From Ignavibacteria bacterium (GTDB taxonomy: Bacteria > Bacteroidota > Ignavibacteria > Kapaibacteriales > Kapaibacteriaceae), in the NCBI GenBank assembly GCA_013204605.1, contig JABMNI010000060.1, positions 25,359-89,358 on the forward strand: 64,000 nt of DNA, in the 5' to 3' direction. The position numbers and the translations under genes were made by a program. The notes beneath the pieces are model-generated. The model saw only the letters and a list, made by a program, of their open reading frames with translations. It was not told the DNA's origin and did not search any database. Positions 42,105 to 50,554 of this stretch are shown here, piece after piece. Each line of letters starts with the position of its first letter. The first letter of the stretch is position 1.

Positions 42105-42713
42105 TCAGCGTAACACTTTTTTAGAAACAACTTTTAAATCCTCATCTAATTCATAGCAGATTGGAACGCCGGTAGCGATCTCTGTTTTCAAAATTTCTTC
42201 GGGCGACAAATGCTCCACAAACATTACGAGTGCTCGCAATGAGTTGCCATGAGCAACTACCAATACATTCTTTCCTTGTTTAAGTAACGGAACAATCTGC
42301 GCGTTGTAATACGGAGCTACTCGTTCCTGAGTATCCTTTAACGATTCACCGTTTGGCGGTGGAATATCATAACTACGTCGCCACGTATGCACCTGCTCTG
42401 CCCCATACTTCTCAGCGGTTTCCGACTTATCCAACCCCTGTAAATCACCGTAGTGACGTTCATTTAGGGCTTCGTCTCGAAACACGGGGATATTGGTTAA
42501 GCCCCTTTCAGATAAAACAAAATCAGCAGTTCGTATAGCGCGTTTCAGTACAGACGTAAACAACACGTCGATTGGAATTTCAGCAAGTTTTTCGCCGGCG
42601 TCGTGCGCTTCTTGTTCGCCTTTTGGCGAAAGGTCTACATCGACCCAACCTGTAAAACGATTTTCCAAATTCCACTGCGATTCACCGTGCCGCAATAACG
42701 TAAGCATTGGCAT
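42105..42713 (-). CDS. gpmA: 2,3-bisphosphoglycerate-dependent phosphoglycerate mutase
   Basis: 202-residue glycolytic enzyme interconverting 3- and 2-phosphoglycerate. The phospho-histidine motif LLRHGESQWN places the catalytic residue at H9; RFTGWVDVDLS, ALNERHYGDLQG with the acidic catalyst, and VAHGNSLRAL with the second histidine follow. It is shorter than the E. coli enzyme (250) by loss of C-terminal residues, as in several other phyla. It starts 1 nt after the epimerase stop, and a tldD-type gene starts 1 nt after its own stop, so it is embedded in a compact operon. Confidence 0.93.
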   Translation of the reverse strand: MPMLTLLRHGESQWNLENRFTGWVDVDLSPKGEQEAHDAGEKLAEIPIDVLFTSVLKRAIRTADFVLSERGLTNIPVFRDEALNERHYGDLQGLDKSETAEKYGAEQVHTWRRSYDIPPPNGESLKDTQERVAPYYNAQIVPLLKQGKNVLVVAHGNSLRALVMFVEHLSPEEILKTEIATGVPICYELDEDLKVVSKKVLR

Positions 42714-43118
42714 TTATTTTTTCTCCGCACATAATTCCATCAGCACTCCGCCTGTAGATTTCGGATGAACAAATGCAATCATCATATTGTGAGCTCCCGG
42801 TTGAGGGGCGTGGTTAATAAGTTTCAGACCGGCGGAATCCAATCGTTCAAGATCTTGTTCGAGTGAATCAGTTCTATATGCAATGTGATGAATGCCCTCA
42901 CCCCTTTTCTCGATGAATCCACTTATGGGTGAAGTTTCATTGGTAGGAGCCGTCAATTCTATGCGGATGCCATTGAGCTCGAACGATGCAACCGAGACTC
43001 CCTGACTCTCCACCACTTCTTCGTGGAAGGATTCAACACCGAACAGCAAACGGTAAAGTTCTTTGGCCTTCTCGAGGTCAGAAACCGCAATTCCAATATG
43101 ATCAATGGAATGTATCAC
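42714..43118 (-). CDS. Methylmalonyl-CoA epimerase
   Basis: 134-residue glyoxalase-fold enzyme that interconverts (S)- and (R)-methylmalonyl-CoA in propionate metabolism. Landmarks are the first metal histidine in SIDHIGIAVSDLEKA, FELNGIRIELTAP with a metal glutamate, GIHHIAYRTDSL with a histidine, and the terminal GGVLMELCAEK with a glutamate. The GTG at 43118 overlaps the stop of the uridylyltransferase gene (GTGA) and matches the usual N-terminus; the longer frame to 43178 reads through that gene. No mutase gene is in the window. Confidence 0.9.
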   Translation of the reverse strand: MIHSIDHIGIAVSDLEKAKELYRLLFGVESFHEEVVESQGVSVASFELNGIRIELTAPTNETSPISGFIEKRGEGIHHIAYRTDSLEQDLERLDSAGLKLINHAPQPGAHNMMIAFVHPKSTGGVLMELCAEKK

Positions 43119-43864
43119 AACATTGCACTCGCAGCGGCCTGCAGATCCATTGGTGTGTTGATACCTTGTACTTCCCAAAAATTGGGAGTGTGATACCGCA
43201 TCACCGAACTACCTTGTTGTTTTAAAATTTTAATGATGTCAGTCAAGTAATACTCTCCCTGTGCGTTAACGTTTCCAACTTGAGTTAGACTCTCAAAAAG
43301 GCTATCAGCCTTCACTACGTATACACCTGAATTGATTTCAGAAACTGCCAGCTCGGTATCTGTTGCATCTTTTTGTTCAACTATTCTAAGAAACTCACCG
43401 TCGGCCGAGGTAATAATTCGACCATAGCCGGTTGGGTCTGCCACAGTAGTGGTAAGCACAGTAGCTGAAGCCAGATTCTCGTTGTGGAAATCAATTAGTC
43501 CCTGCAAGGTTTGGGCAGTAAGCAATGGAACGTCGCCACTCAATATCAAAACGTTCATATTTGGCTTATCCAGCAACTCCTTGGCTTGCAAAACGGCGTG
43601 GCCGGTACCTAATTGTTCGTCTTGCGAAACACAAGAAACGCTGGGCATATACGTGGCTACAAAGTCCTTTACAGCTTGTTTCTGGTGCCCAACTATTACC
43701 ACAATTCCGGTTGCTGGTAGTGATTTGGTTTGGTCCAGGACGTACTGAATTAATGGCGCTCCATGTAACTCGGTCAAAACTTTCGCTACATCCGGGTTCC
43801 CCATACGTTTGCCCTTGCCTGCCGCGAGTATGGCAATTGCGAGCTGCGAGTTGGTACTCAACAT
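43115..43864 (-). CDS. GlmU-like nucleotidyltransferase (N-terminal domain only)
   Basis: 249-residue NTP transferase equal to the pyrophosphorylase half of GlmU, which makes UDP-GlcNAc from UTP and GlcNAc-1-phosphate. Motifs are ILAAGKGKRMG for nucleotide binding, EQLGTGHAVLQA, LILSGDVPLL, TGYGRII, EINSGVYVV and GEYYLTDI. The C-terminal left-handed beta-helix acetyltransferase domain of bifunctional GlmU is absent, and the next gene is unrelated. The ATG at 43864, 1 nt after the panD stop, matches the conserved N-terminus. The acetyltransferase activity must be encoded elsewhere, or the true sugar substrate differs. Confidence 0.88.
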   Translation of the reverse strand: MLSTNSQLAIAILAAGKGKRMGNPDVAKVLTELHGAPLIQYVLDQTKSLPATGIVVIVGHQKQAVKDFVATYMPSVSCVSQDEQLGTGHAVLQAKELLDKPNMNVLILSGDVPLLTAQTLQGLIDFHNENLASATVLTTTVADPTGYGRIITSADGEFLRIVEQKDATDTELAVSEINSGVYVVKADSLFESLTQVGNVNAQGEYYLTDIIKILKQQGSSVMRYHTPNFWEVQGINTPMDLQAAASAML

Positions 43865-43865
43865 T

Positions 43866-44258
43866 CTACGCTTGATCCATTTGCGTATAGGCTTCAACTG
43901 TCCTACTAACACTTACAATGTCATTGTTCCCATCAAGCAGAACTGCGGTTGGTTGCCATGTTTTTGCATCGGCGTCAGAAACAGATACATAGGAAATGAC
44001 AATCACGGCATCGCCCACCTGCCCCTTACGAGCAGCAGCACCATTAAGTCCAATTTCTCTCTTCCCACGTGTTCCAGGAATTACATAGGTTTCGAAACGT
44101 TCGCCATTATTGATATTTACAACGGAAACCTTCTCGTAAGCCAAAAGGTCTGCGGCCTCCATCAAATCTTCGTCAATAGTCAAACTGCCCTCGTAATAAA
44201 GGTCAGCCTGCGTAATAACGGCGCGATGAAGCTTCGATTTAAACATTATACGATTCAT
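43866..44258 (-). CDS. panD: Aspartate 1-decarboxylase
   Basis: 130-residue pyruvoyl enzyme producing beta-alanine for pantothenate and coenzyme A. The precursor self-cleaves between G24 and S25 in YYEGSLTID, making the pyruvoyl group from S25. FKSKLHRAVIT, VNINNGERFETYVI and GAAARKGQVGDAVIVISY are family blocks. Length matches E. coli PanD (126). It is the first gene of the minus-strand run to gpmA and tldD, 1 nt before the uridylyltransferase start. A TAAATTTG box lies upstream. Confidence 0.95.
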   Translation of the reverse strand: MNRIMFKSKLHRAVITQADLYYEGSLTIDEDLMEAADLLAYEKVSVVNINNGERFETYVIPGTRGKREIGLNGAAARKGQVGDAVIVISYVSVSDADAKTWQPTAVLLDGNNDIVSVSRTVEAYTQMDQA

Positions 44259-44292
44259 AGAGATTTCCTTAATTACCTAGCGTTTCCGCGTG

Positions 44293-44300
44293 CAAATTTA
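44293..44300 (-). promoter_or_regulatory. TAnnTTTG -7 box before panD
   Basis: Read on the minus strand this is TAAATTTG, a full match to the Bacteroidota -7 consensus, about 35 nt before the panD ATG. A TTG lies 13 nt further upstream, closer than the usual -33 spacing, so only the -7 element is supported. Confidence 0.4.
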
Positions 44301-44362
44301 CCCAATTCCATGGCAAGAGCCACACTAAGACGAGCAACCTACATACTTCGTATTTTTGAAGC

Positions 44363-44695
44363 ATGATTGTAAAACTCTCAAAATTGGCACATGCCAGGAG
44401 CGGTGATAAAGGCGACGCCGCAAATTGCGGTGTAATTGCCTACAAGGCCGAATGGTACCCAATAATTTCGAAGGCTTTAACGAAAGAACGTGTCAAAGAA
44501 TATTTTAAAGGTATCTGCCACGGCGATGTTGACAGATTTGAATTGCCCAATTTGTGGGCGTTGAATTTTGTTCTGCACAATACCTTGGGCGGCGGTGGAA
44601 CAGTGTCGTTAAAGTTGGATGCTCAAGGCAAGACCATTGCATCAGCTATTATGATGATGGAAATTGAGGTGACAGACGATCTGAAATTGTCGTAA
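44363..44695 (+). CDS. AtuA-like ferredoxin-fold domain protein
   Basis: 110-residue protein matching the small C-terminal domain of AtuA-type proteins: LAHARSGDKGDAANCGVIAY at the start, LTKERVKEYF, VDRFELPNLWALNFVLHN and TLGGGGTVSL. In acyclic terpene catabolism AtuA joins this part to a larger DUF1446 domain; here it stands alone, as in many bacteria where it follows an acyclase or carboxylase gene. No such partner is adjacent. TATTTTTG directly before the ATG (44351-44358) could be a -7 box, implying an almost leaderless mRNA; this is weak. Confidence 0.8.
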   Translation: MIVKLSKLAHARSGDKGDAANCGVIAYKAEWYPIISKALTKERVKEYFKGICHGDVDRFELPNLWALNFVLHNTLGGGGTVSLKLDAQGKTIASAIMMMEIEVTDDLKLS

Positions 44696-44704
44696 ATGGT
44701 GTGT

Positions 44705-45166
44705 TTATGGGGAGGGGGCTAAAGGGTTACCCAAGCCGCAGGCTGATTCTAGAGAGATCATAATGGGGCGCATCCACTCTTTAACATCTTCACCTGACCA
44801 CCTTTTATCCCAAGTTTGCCTGACGTCGCTACCATCTAAGCGAGTAGAGACGCTCCAGACATCCACAAAAACAGAGTCCTTACTATGTTCAATTCGCCAG
44901 GTCCTTACAAGTGCGCTGTATCGCCATTCAATTCTCTCAACCGAGTCTTGAACAACCAGCACACCAGCGTCATAGTCTTCTACTAGCGTTGAATAACCAT
45001 TACGCTCGAAGATCTCTTTTGCTTGTGAAACATACACTCGTGGCTCGGTTGAACACTTCATCTTGATCGTTCTCTGTTTGTCGAGATAATTACAAGATGG
45101 AATAGTAAGCAGAACTGACCCGCTCAAAAGAATCACGAGTAGCGATTTTATTGATTTAAATATCAT
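44705..45166 (-). CDS. Putative lipoprotein of unknown function
   Basis: 153 residues. The signal SLLVILLSGSVLLTIPSC ends in a lipobox with the acylated cysteine at C25. The mature part (YVSQAKEIFERNGYS... EWRYSALVRTWRIEH... SVSTRLDGSDVRQTW) is a small alpha/beta domain with several tryptophans, not assigned to a family. It faces the AtuA-like gene tail to tail and kynureninase head to head. A TAAATTTG box lies upstream. Probably anchored in the outer or inner membrane. Confidence 0.75.
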   Translation of the reverse strand: MIFKSIKSLLVILLSGSVLLTIPSCNYLDKQRTIKMKCSTEPRVYVSQAKEIFERNGYSTLVEDYDAGVLVVQDSVERIEWRYSALVRTWRIEHSKDSVFVDVWSVSTRLDGSDVRQTWDKRWSGEDVKEWMRPIMISLESACGLGNPLAPSP

Positions 45167-45193
45167 CTACAGAAAGTTTTACGAAGAATTAGT

Positions 45194-45201
45194 CAAATTT
45201 A
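45194..45201 (-). promoter_or_regulatory. TAnnTTTG -7 box before the lipoprotein gene
   Basis: Minus-strand TAAATTTG, about 28 nt upstream of the ATG at 45166. A TTG occurs about 26 nt further upstream, slightly beyond the usual -33 spacing. Confidence 0.4.
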
Positions 45202-45242
45202 TACAGAATGTTGCTTTCATCACACTACAATATCGATACTTT

Positions 45243-46523
45243 ATGAATAAATCGACGTTAATGAGTAAGGCAGAGGGTCTAGACGCGGAAGATAAATTGT
45301 CGAGATTCCGAGACCTTTTTTCAATTCCTACCATTAATAATAATCAAGTCCTGTACTTCTGTGGGAACTCTTTGGGCTTGATGCCGAAGTCGGCTACAGA
45401 GTACCTATCGAGGGAGACTGCAGATTGGTCAATGTTAGGTGTGGCGGGACACCACGAGGCAAGTTCTCCGTGGTTATCCTATCATCGAATGTTTGCAAAG
45501 CCCCTTTCAAAAATTGTGGGAGCACTGCCATCTGAAGTTGTAGCAATGAATTCGTTGACGGTAAATCTTCATCTCATGATGGTGTCGTTTTATCGTCCAA
45601 CAACAACGCGAAATAAAATTTTGATTGTTGGCCAGGAATTCCCCTCAGACAGATATGCGGCGGCAAGTCAGATCCTTTTTCATGGTTTTGATCCGCAGCA
45701 CTCACTAATTGAGGCAATGCCGGAGCCGGGGAGTCAGATTATCGAGGAATCGCATATTGAAAGCATCCTTGCCGAACATGCGGATTCGATAGCGATGGTG
45801 TTGATAAGTGGAGTTCATTACTATTCGGGCCAGAGATTCGATATTGAACGAATATGCAAGGCGGCGCACAATGCGGGTGCGACATTTGGAGTGGATTTGG
45901 CGCACGCTGTGGGAAATGTGGAACTGAAGTTGCACGATTGGAATGTTGACTTTGCTGTTTGGTGTTCCTACAAATACCTGAATTCCGGTCCTGGTGGTGT
46001 TGGGGGCGCATTTGTTCATCAGCAACACGCTGCAAACCCGAGTTTACCCAGATTTGCTGGTTGGTGGGGGAACGATGAGGCAAGCAGGTTTCAAATGGAG
46101 TATGATTTTTCAGCTGCAAATGGGGCCGACGGATGGCAATTGTCGAACGCGCCTATTTTGTCTATGGCAGCTCACAAAGCTAGTTTGGACATTTTTGATC
46201 AGGTTGAAATGGTTGACATTTTTCGGAAACGAGATCAATTAACGCAGTTTTTTTTCGATGTTATCTGCTCGATTGCCGACGAATTCGATTTTGTATCAAT
46301 TGTTTCGCATGCAGACCCTCAACGCAGGGGAGCTCAGATCTCAATTCGTTTCGAAAAGCAGGGTAAGGAAATATTTAACAGGCTAGCAGAGCAAGGCGTA
46401 GTTGTTGACTGGCGTAATCCATCAGTTATAAGGGTAGCACCGGCACCCTTGTATAATTCATATACCGATGTTGCAAAATTCGGTATACTTTTACACGAAA
46501 TTCTTGAGGACTTGAGAAACTAA
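45243..46523 (+). CDS. kynU: Kynureninase
   Basis: 426-residue PLP enzyme cleaving L-kynurenine to anthranilate and alanine (or 3-hydroxykynurenine to 3-hydroxyanthranilate) in tryptophan breakdown. Family blocks are YFCGNSLGLMPKS, GVAGHHEASSPWLSYH, MNSLTVNLHLMMVSFYRP, QEFPSDRYAA, the PLP lysine K244 in WCSYKYLNSGPGG, and FAGWWGNDEASRF. No other kynurenine-pathway gene is adjacent, so its pathway context is unclear. The rlmB ATG overlaps its stop (TAATG). An internal ATG at 45261 is an alternative start. Confidence 0.94.
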   Translation: MNKSTLMSKAEGLDAEDKLSRFRDLFSIPTINNNQVLYFCGNSLGLMPKSATEYLSRETADWSMLGVAGHHEASSPWLSYHRMFAKPLSKIVGALPSEVVAMNSLTVNLHLMMVSFYRPTTTRNKILIVGQEFPSDRYAAASQILFHGFDPQHSLIEAMPEPGSQIIEESHIESILAEHADSIAMVLISGVHYYSGQRFDIERICKAAHNAGATFGVDLAHAVGNVELKLHDWNVDFAVWCSYKYLNSGPGGVGGAFVHQQHAANPSLPRFAGWWGNDEASRFQMEYDFSAANGADGWQLSNAPILSMAAHKASLDIFDQVEMVDIFRKRDQLTQFFFDVICSIADEFDFVSIVSHADPQRRGAQISIRFEKQGKEIFNRLAEQGVVVDWRNPSVIRVAPAPLYNSYTDVAKFGILLHEILEDLRN

Positions 46524-47290
46524 TGAGTGAATATAACCCATCGAATTATGTCATAGGACGGCGTGCTGTATTTGAAGCAATCGAGGCAGGCGCTAAACTT
46601 CAAAAAGTAATGATAGCCTACGGAACGGAAGAACCGGTAGCTGCTAAATTGAGGGCTGTAACTTCGAGTCAGGGAGTTGCATGCGCGCTTATGGATAGGA
46701 GAAAGTTTGCAATTCTAGAAGAAGAATTGGGGTGCGAGAAAAATGCTGCACAGGGCGTTATTGCTATACGCATCCAGCACACCAATGTCCAACTTGATGA
46801 GTTATTGGAAACTGCAAAACGGGGCTCCGAATTCCCAATAGTGTTGGTGTTAGATGGGATTACCGACCCTCATAACTTAGGTGCCATTGCTAGAAGCGCA
46901 GAGTGCGTAGGTGCTGCCGGTTTGATTTTACCCACAAAGTATTCCGCTCCAATTACTTCGGCTGCCGTAAAAGCGTCGGCCGGTGCTTTAGAACACCTTC
47001 CGGTAGCAAATATTACGAGAGTGAGCAATACACTTAGGGAGTGTAAAGCAGCGGGTTGGTCTGTGATTGGTACGGCTAGTCCAGGGACAAATGTGTACGA
47101 CTTTGAGGTACCCAAGGCGCCACTGTTGATCGTTATTGGCAGTGAAGGGGAGGGGCTTCACGAGGTGGTGTTAGCCGAGTGCGATGCGGTGGTAGAAATC
47201 CCGATGATGGGCAAAATCAGTTCCTTAAACGCCTCTGTTGCTGCCGGGATAATCCTATTTGAAATTCGGAGAAAACAGGCACAGAAGTAG
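46523..47290 (+). CDS. rlmB: 23S rRNA 2'-O-methyltransferase RlmB (TrmH/SPOUT family)
   Basis: 255-residue SPOUT methyltransferase. An N-terminal L30e-like substrate-binding domain (YVIGRRAVFEAIEAG) precedes the knotted SAM-binding domain: LDGITDPHNLGAIARSAE, ASAGALEHLPVANI, IVIGSEGEGL and PMMGKISSLNASVAAGI. RlmB methylates G2251 of 23S rRNA; the spoU family also contains tRNA enzymes, so the precise target is inferred from overall similarity. It overlaps the kynU stop. Two or three hairpins in the 290-bp gap downstream probably end the transcript. Confidence 0.9.
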   Translation: MSEYNPSNYVIGRRAVFEAIEAGAKLQKVMIAYGTEEPVAAKLRAVTSSQGVACALMDRRKFAILEEELGCEKNAAQGVIAIRIQHTNVQLDELLETAKRGSEFPIVLVLDGITDPHNLGAIARSAECVGAAGLILPTKYSAPITSAAVKASAGALEHLPVANITRVSNTLRECKAAGWSVIGTASPGTNVYDFEVPKAPLLIVIGSEGEGLHEVVLAECDAVVEIPMMGKISSLNASVAAGIILFEIRRKQAQK

Positions 47291-47317
47291 GTAACATGTT
47301 TAGAATTAAGGGCTTAT

Positions 47318-47353
47318 AAAAAAGCGCCTCTCGCTTGGTGAGGGGCGAGAGGC
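47318..47353 (-). terminator. Rho-independent terminator reading leftward
   Basis: GCCTCTCG (47326-47333) pairs perfectly with CGAGAGGC (47346-47353) around 12 nt. On the minus strand the stem is followed two bases later by six T (47323-47318). It ends transcription coming from the TetR genes, or from an unannotated RNA in the 47355-47580 gap. Confidence 0.65.
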
Positions 47354-47378
47354 AGTATGAGGGGGTTATACTCGGATT

Positions 47379-47414
47379 CTGCAGCACGTTGTGCGAATGC
47401 TGCAGGCCGATTTT
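47379..47414 (+). terminator. Hairpin with short T tail after rlmB
   Basis: CTGCAGCA (47379-47386) pairs with TGCTGCAG (47398-47405), with outer TCGG/CCGA pairs, then TTTT at 47411-47414. Between it and the leftward terminator is a third small stem, AGTAT/ATACT with a G-rich loop. It probably serves rlmB, but a structured RNA cannot be excluded. The rest of 47415-47580 holds a (GT)6 tract and nothing else recognisable. Confidence 0.45.
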
Positions 47415-47580
47415 CTCAAGGTTTGTGTGTGTGTGCTATTTCAATGAAAACCGTTTCGAATTTTCAATACCGTTCTGACTCGTTAGTCGGCGTAACGGTA
47501 CTCAATAAGCGCATTCAGTTTCCATTTTCAACTTAACAGATTTTCTATTACGATGCAAGTAAAAGTTATCAAATCCTTGC

Positions 47581-48198
47581 TTATCTCAAAAATCCGTGAA
47601 TTAGAATGTCTAATGCCATTTCCGGATCTAAGGTCATATCAGATCGCGGTGAAACGCCATCGTTAGCTATTGTTGCAATAGCAATGATCACTACAGCCGT
47701 TAAAGCTCGGATTTCAATGTCATTCCTCACTGAGCCAATTAGTTGGCCGCGCTCCAGAATTCGCTTTACGGTAAACCCTAAAAATTTAGACTTCCAGATT
47801 CTGATCCTTTTGGAAACTAATGGATGTTCTTTATCAAGTTCCGCTAGCAAAGATTCACGAAAGCATCCAAACTCATTGCAGAAATTTGAAATAAATTTAC
47901 CAAGCTCTGTAGGAAATTTATCAGGACTTGCAAACTCCAAGTCTGCGTTTCCGGCTCGTACAAGTCGAACACTTTCAATAAACAATCCCTTTACAAGATT
48001 GATCTTGGAAGGGTAGAATTGGTAAAGGGTTCGTTTAGAAATGACAGTTGCCTTTGCGACTTTCTCAGTGGATACCCTTGCATAGCCATTTTTTTCCAAC
48101 AACCCCTTAGTTACCAAAAGAATCCGACCCTGGGTACTGGTGGAAGTTTTTGGTTGAGCGGGGTCGGTAGGTTGAGCGCTTTCCTGGCCTTCAGTCAA
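47581..48198 (-). CDS. TetR/AcrR-family regulator (second of a tandem pair)
   Basis: 205 residues. After a disordered Pro/Thr/Ser-rich start of about 20 residues comes the helix-turn-helix GYARVSTEKVAKATVISKRTLYQFYPSK, typical of TetR. The ligand-binding half is all helical and unassigned. It overlaps the upstream regulator gene by 8 nt, so the two are made together. No effector gene lies next to the pair; rlmB and lysS face away. Targets are unknown and could include the pair's own promoter between 48809 and 49024. Confidence 0.88.
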   Translation of the reverse strand: MTEGQESAQPTDPAQPKTSTSTQGRILLVTKGLLEKNGYARVSTEKVAKATVISKRTLYQFYPSKINLVKGLFIESVRLVRAGNADLEFASPDKFPTELGKFISNFCNEFGCFRESLLAELDKEHPLVSKRIRIWKSKFLGFTVKRILERGQLIGSVRNDIEIRALTAVVIIAIATIANDGVSPRSDMTLDPEMALDILIHGFLR

Positions 48199-48808
48199 TG
48201 TGAGCCTCCCTCACGAGGAGTCCGTGCATTAAGACTTGCGTGAGAGCCTCGTATAAATCTTCCGATGAAACTTCGAATTCTTTCAAGAACGCTTTATCCA
48301 TACCGTTCGTGAGTAAACTGATATACGTTTTCATTACGTCGCCCGGACCTACTCCCTCCGTTAACATTTTATTCTCTGCAACTTCACGTAACAATCCATA
48401 GATCAACTGAATCCTATACTCTCGCCATCCAATGAATTCGTGCCAGACTTGTGGCGCACTTAGGCGGATATCATCCAAGAACCATTGCGAACGTAAACGC
48501 GCAAAGTCGTTGTCGATGTTCTGTAGCATTCGCGTGAAACGATCGGCGATAGGCATTTCGGGGCTGGAAAAAATGTGGTCGGTAGTCAACTCAGCCCGCT
48601 CCGTAATTCTTGCAGCCACAGCACGTAAAAGTTCCTCTTTTGAACCAAAAATCTTGTACACAGTCTTTTTCGAAACCTTGCATGTCTTTGCAATAAGCTC
48701 AGAGCTGGTATTTGAATAGCCCCTTTCCAAAAAAAGAGCCGTGGCAACACGTATTATGAGTTCCTTGGGAATGTCTTCTTCAATAGGTACTATTTGACTT
48801 TGCGGCAT
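48191..48808 (-). CDS. TetR/AcrR-family regulator (first of a tandem pair)
   Basis: 205 residues. The helix-turn-helix is TALFLERGYSNTSSELIAK... KTVYKIFGSKEELLRAV. The C-terminal domain resembles the AcrR/AefR C-terminal type (FARLRSQWFLDDIRLSAPQVW, FIGWREYRIQLIYGLL). It has the same length as its partner, but the sequences are clearly different outside the HTH. The 216-bp gap to lysS holds the divergent promoters; no obvious inverted-repeat operator was picked out by eye. Confidence 0.88.
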   Translation of the reverse strand: MPQSQIVPIEEDIPKELIIRVATALFLERGYSNTSSELIAKTCKVSKKTVYKIFGSKEELLRAVAARITERAELTTDHIFSSPEMPIADRFTRMLQNIDNDFARLRSQWFLDDIRLSAPQVWHEFIGWREYRIQLIYGLLREVAENKMLTEGVGPGDVMKTYISLLTNGMDKAFLKEFEVSSEDLYEALTQVLMHGLLVREAHID

Positions 48809-48979
48809 AGAACTATAGGTAAAAAGGAACCGGCTGAGAATGGAATCGACGGAGAAAGGAGACCGACCAAGAATTTGAGACGGCTTGATATTTCATAAAT
48901 ACGAAAGCAATACAGCTGTCTTACAACATAAACACTTGAATTTGCCCAAGGTGACAACTCCACAGGAAATTGTACCTCG

Positions 48980-48987
48980 TATCTTTG
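48980..48987 (+). promoter_or_regulatory. TAnnTTTG -7 box before lysS
   Basis: TATCTTTG fits the Bacteroidota -7 consensus and lies about 38 nt before the lysS ATG. A TTTG at 48951-48954 is 25 nt upstream, a little far for the usual -33 spacing. Confidence 0.4.
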
Positions 48988-49024
48988 TAATTCTGTAAAA
49001 CAACTCACTCCACAACTGCACAAT

Positions 49025-50554
49025 ATGTCATTCAACGGCTTAAACGACCAAGAAATCAGGCGTCGCGAAGAATTGTCGAAACTACGGGAACTTGGTGTAA
49101 ATCCATACCCATCGTCCTACACAAAGTCACATAACTCATCCGATGTGTTATCGCAGTTTTCAGATGAAGACGCATCGGCGTTGTCTGACATTAGCATTGC
49201 GGGCAGAATTGTAGCAGTTCGAAAAATGGGCAAGGCAACATTTTGCCACATCCAAGATGAAGCAGGTAAAATTCAAGTGTACCTCAAAAAGGATGACCTT
49301 GGAGAGGTGTACGATCACTTTAGCCTTTTCGACATTGGGGATATAATTGGAGTTAAGGGCTACGCGTTTAGAACGAAAGTTGGTGAGATAAGTGTGCGCG
49401 CCACCGTGCTTACGTTGTTGGCTAAATCGTTAACGCCTATACCTCTTGGTAAGGAAGAAACGGACGAGAATGGTGTGGTGACCAGGTACGATGCCATTGC
49501 CGATAAAGAACAACGCTACAGAAAACGCTACTTGGATTTGATAGCCAATCCGGAAATCAAAGCTACCTTCATTAAACGAAGCAAGATTATTACTGCAATG
49601 CGCAGATATTTTGATGAAAGGGGCTGGCTGGAAGTTGAAACACCGATTTTACAGCCGTTGTATGGTGGGGCAACCGCGCGACCTTTCATTACGCATCATA
49701 ATGCGCTTGACATTGAATTATATCTGAGAATTGCCGACGAGTTGTACTTAAAGCGTCTGATTGTTGGCGGGTTTGAAGGCGTATATGAGATTTCAAAAAA
49801 CTTTCGCAACGAAGGCATGGATAAGACTCACAACCCTGAGTACACTTCAATGGAGTTGTACGTAGCGTACAAGGACTATACGTGGATGATGGAAATGACG
49901 GAAGATTTGTTGCAGACAATTGCAATGCAAGCGTGTGGTGGAACTGATGTTGATTTCAAGGGTACGGCACTTTCATTCAAAGCTCCGTTTGCTCGAGCAA
50001 AAATGTACGATTTGTTCCAAGAACACACCGGCAAAGATCTTCGTGGTGCATCTCGTGAAGCCTTGTATGCAATTGCTAGAGAACTTCATGTTGAAGTTGA
50101 ACCCAGTGCGAGCTCGATGAAAATATTGGATGAGATATTTAGTGAGAAGGTCGAACACCATTTGGTTCAACCAACATTTGTAATGGACTATCCTGTTGAA
50201 ATGTCGCCACTTGCAAAAGCGCACAGCACAGAAAGCGGACTCGTGGAGCGATTCGAATTGTTTGTTATGGGAAAGGAAGTTGCAAACGCATTTTCAGAGC
50301 TGAATGATCCGATAGATCAACGTGAGCGGTTAGAAGAGCAGTCTAGAATTCGAGCGGATGGCGATGATGAGGCCATGGTTTTAGACGAAGACTTTTTGAA
50401 CGCCATCGAGGTTGGAATGCCTCCCACGGCAGGTATAGGCGTTGGGATTGACCGACTTGTAATGTTGTTAACGAATAATGATTCGATTCGAGATGTGTTG
50501 TTTTTCCCTCAAATGCGACCGGAGAAAACTCAAGCCCAACGGTCGGAGGAATAA
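49025..50554 (+). CDS. lysS: Lysyl-tRNA synthetase, class II
   Basis: 509-residue enzyme charging tRNA-Lys. An N-terminal OB-fold ([22 protein letters not shown]) binds the anticodon. Class II motifs follow: motif 1 around [17 protein letters not shown], motif 2 [15 protein letters not shown], and motif 3 [15 protein letters not shown]. Length and domain order are standard. Its TAATG overlaps the ATG of the M50 peptidase gene, which is unusual company for a tRNA synthetase but suggests co-expression. Confidence 0.96.
   Translation: MSFNGLNDQEIRRREELSKLRELGVNPYPSSYTKSHNSSDVLSQFSDEDASALSDISIAGRIVAVRKMGKATFCHIQDEAGKIQVYLKKDDLGEVYDHFSLFDIGDIIGVKGYAFRTKVGEISVRATVLTLLAKSLTPIPLGKEETDENGVVTRYDAIADKEQRYRKRYLDLIANPEIKATFIKRSKIITAMRRYFDERGWLEVETPILQPLYGGATARPFITHHNALDIELYLRIADELYLKRLIVGGFEGVYEISKNFRNEGMDKTHNPEYTSMELYVAYKDYTWMMEMTEDLLQTIAMQACGGTDVDFKGTALSFKAPFARAKMYDLFQEHTGKDLRGASREALYAIARELHVEVEPSASSMKILDEIFSEKVEHHLVQPTFVMDYPVEMSPLAKAHSTESGLVERFELFVMGKEVANAFSELNDPIDQRERLEEQSRIRADGDDEAMVLDEDFLNAIEVGMPPTAGIGVGIDRLVMLLTNNDSIRDVLFFPQMRPEKTQAQRSEE

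Noticed and set aside
47427..47438. (GT)6 tract as a phase-variation switch
   Set aside because: It lies in the rlmB-TetR gap, far from any start codon or promoter box that could be identified.
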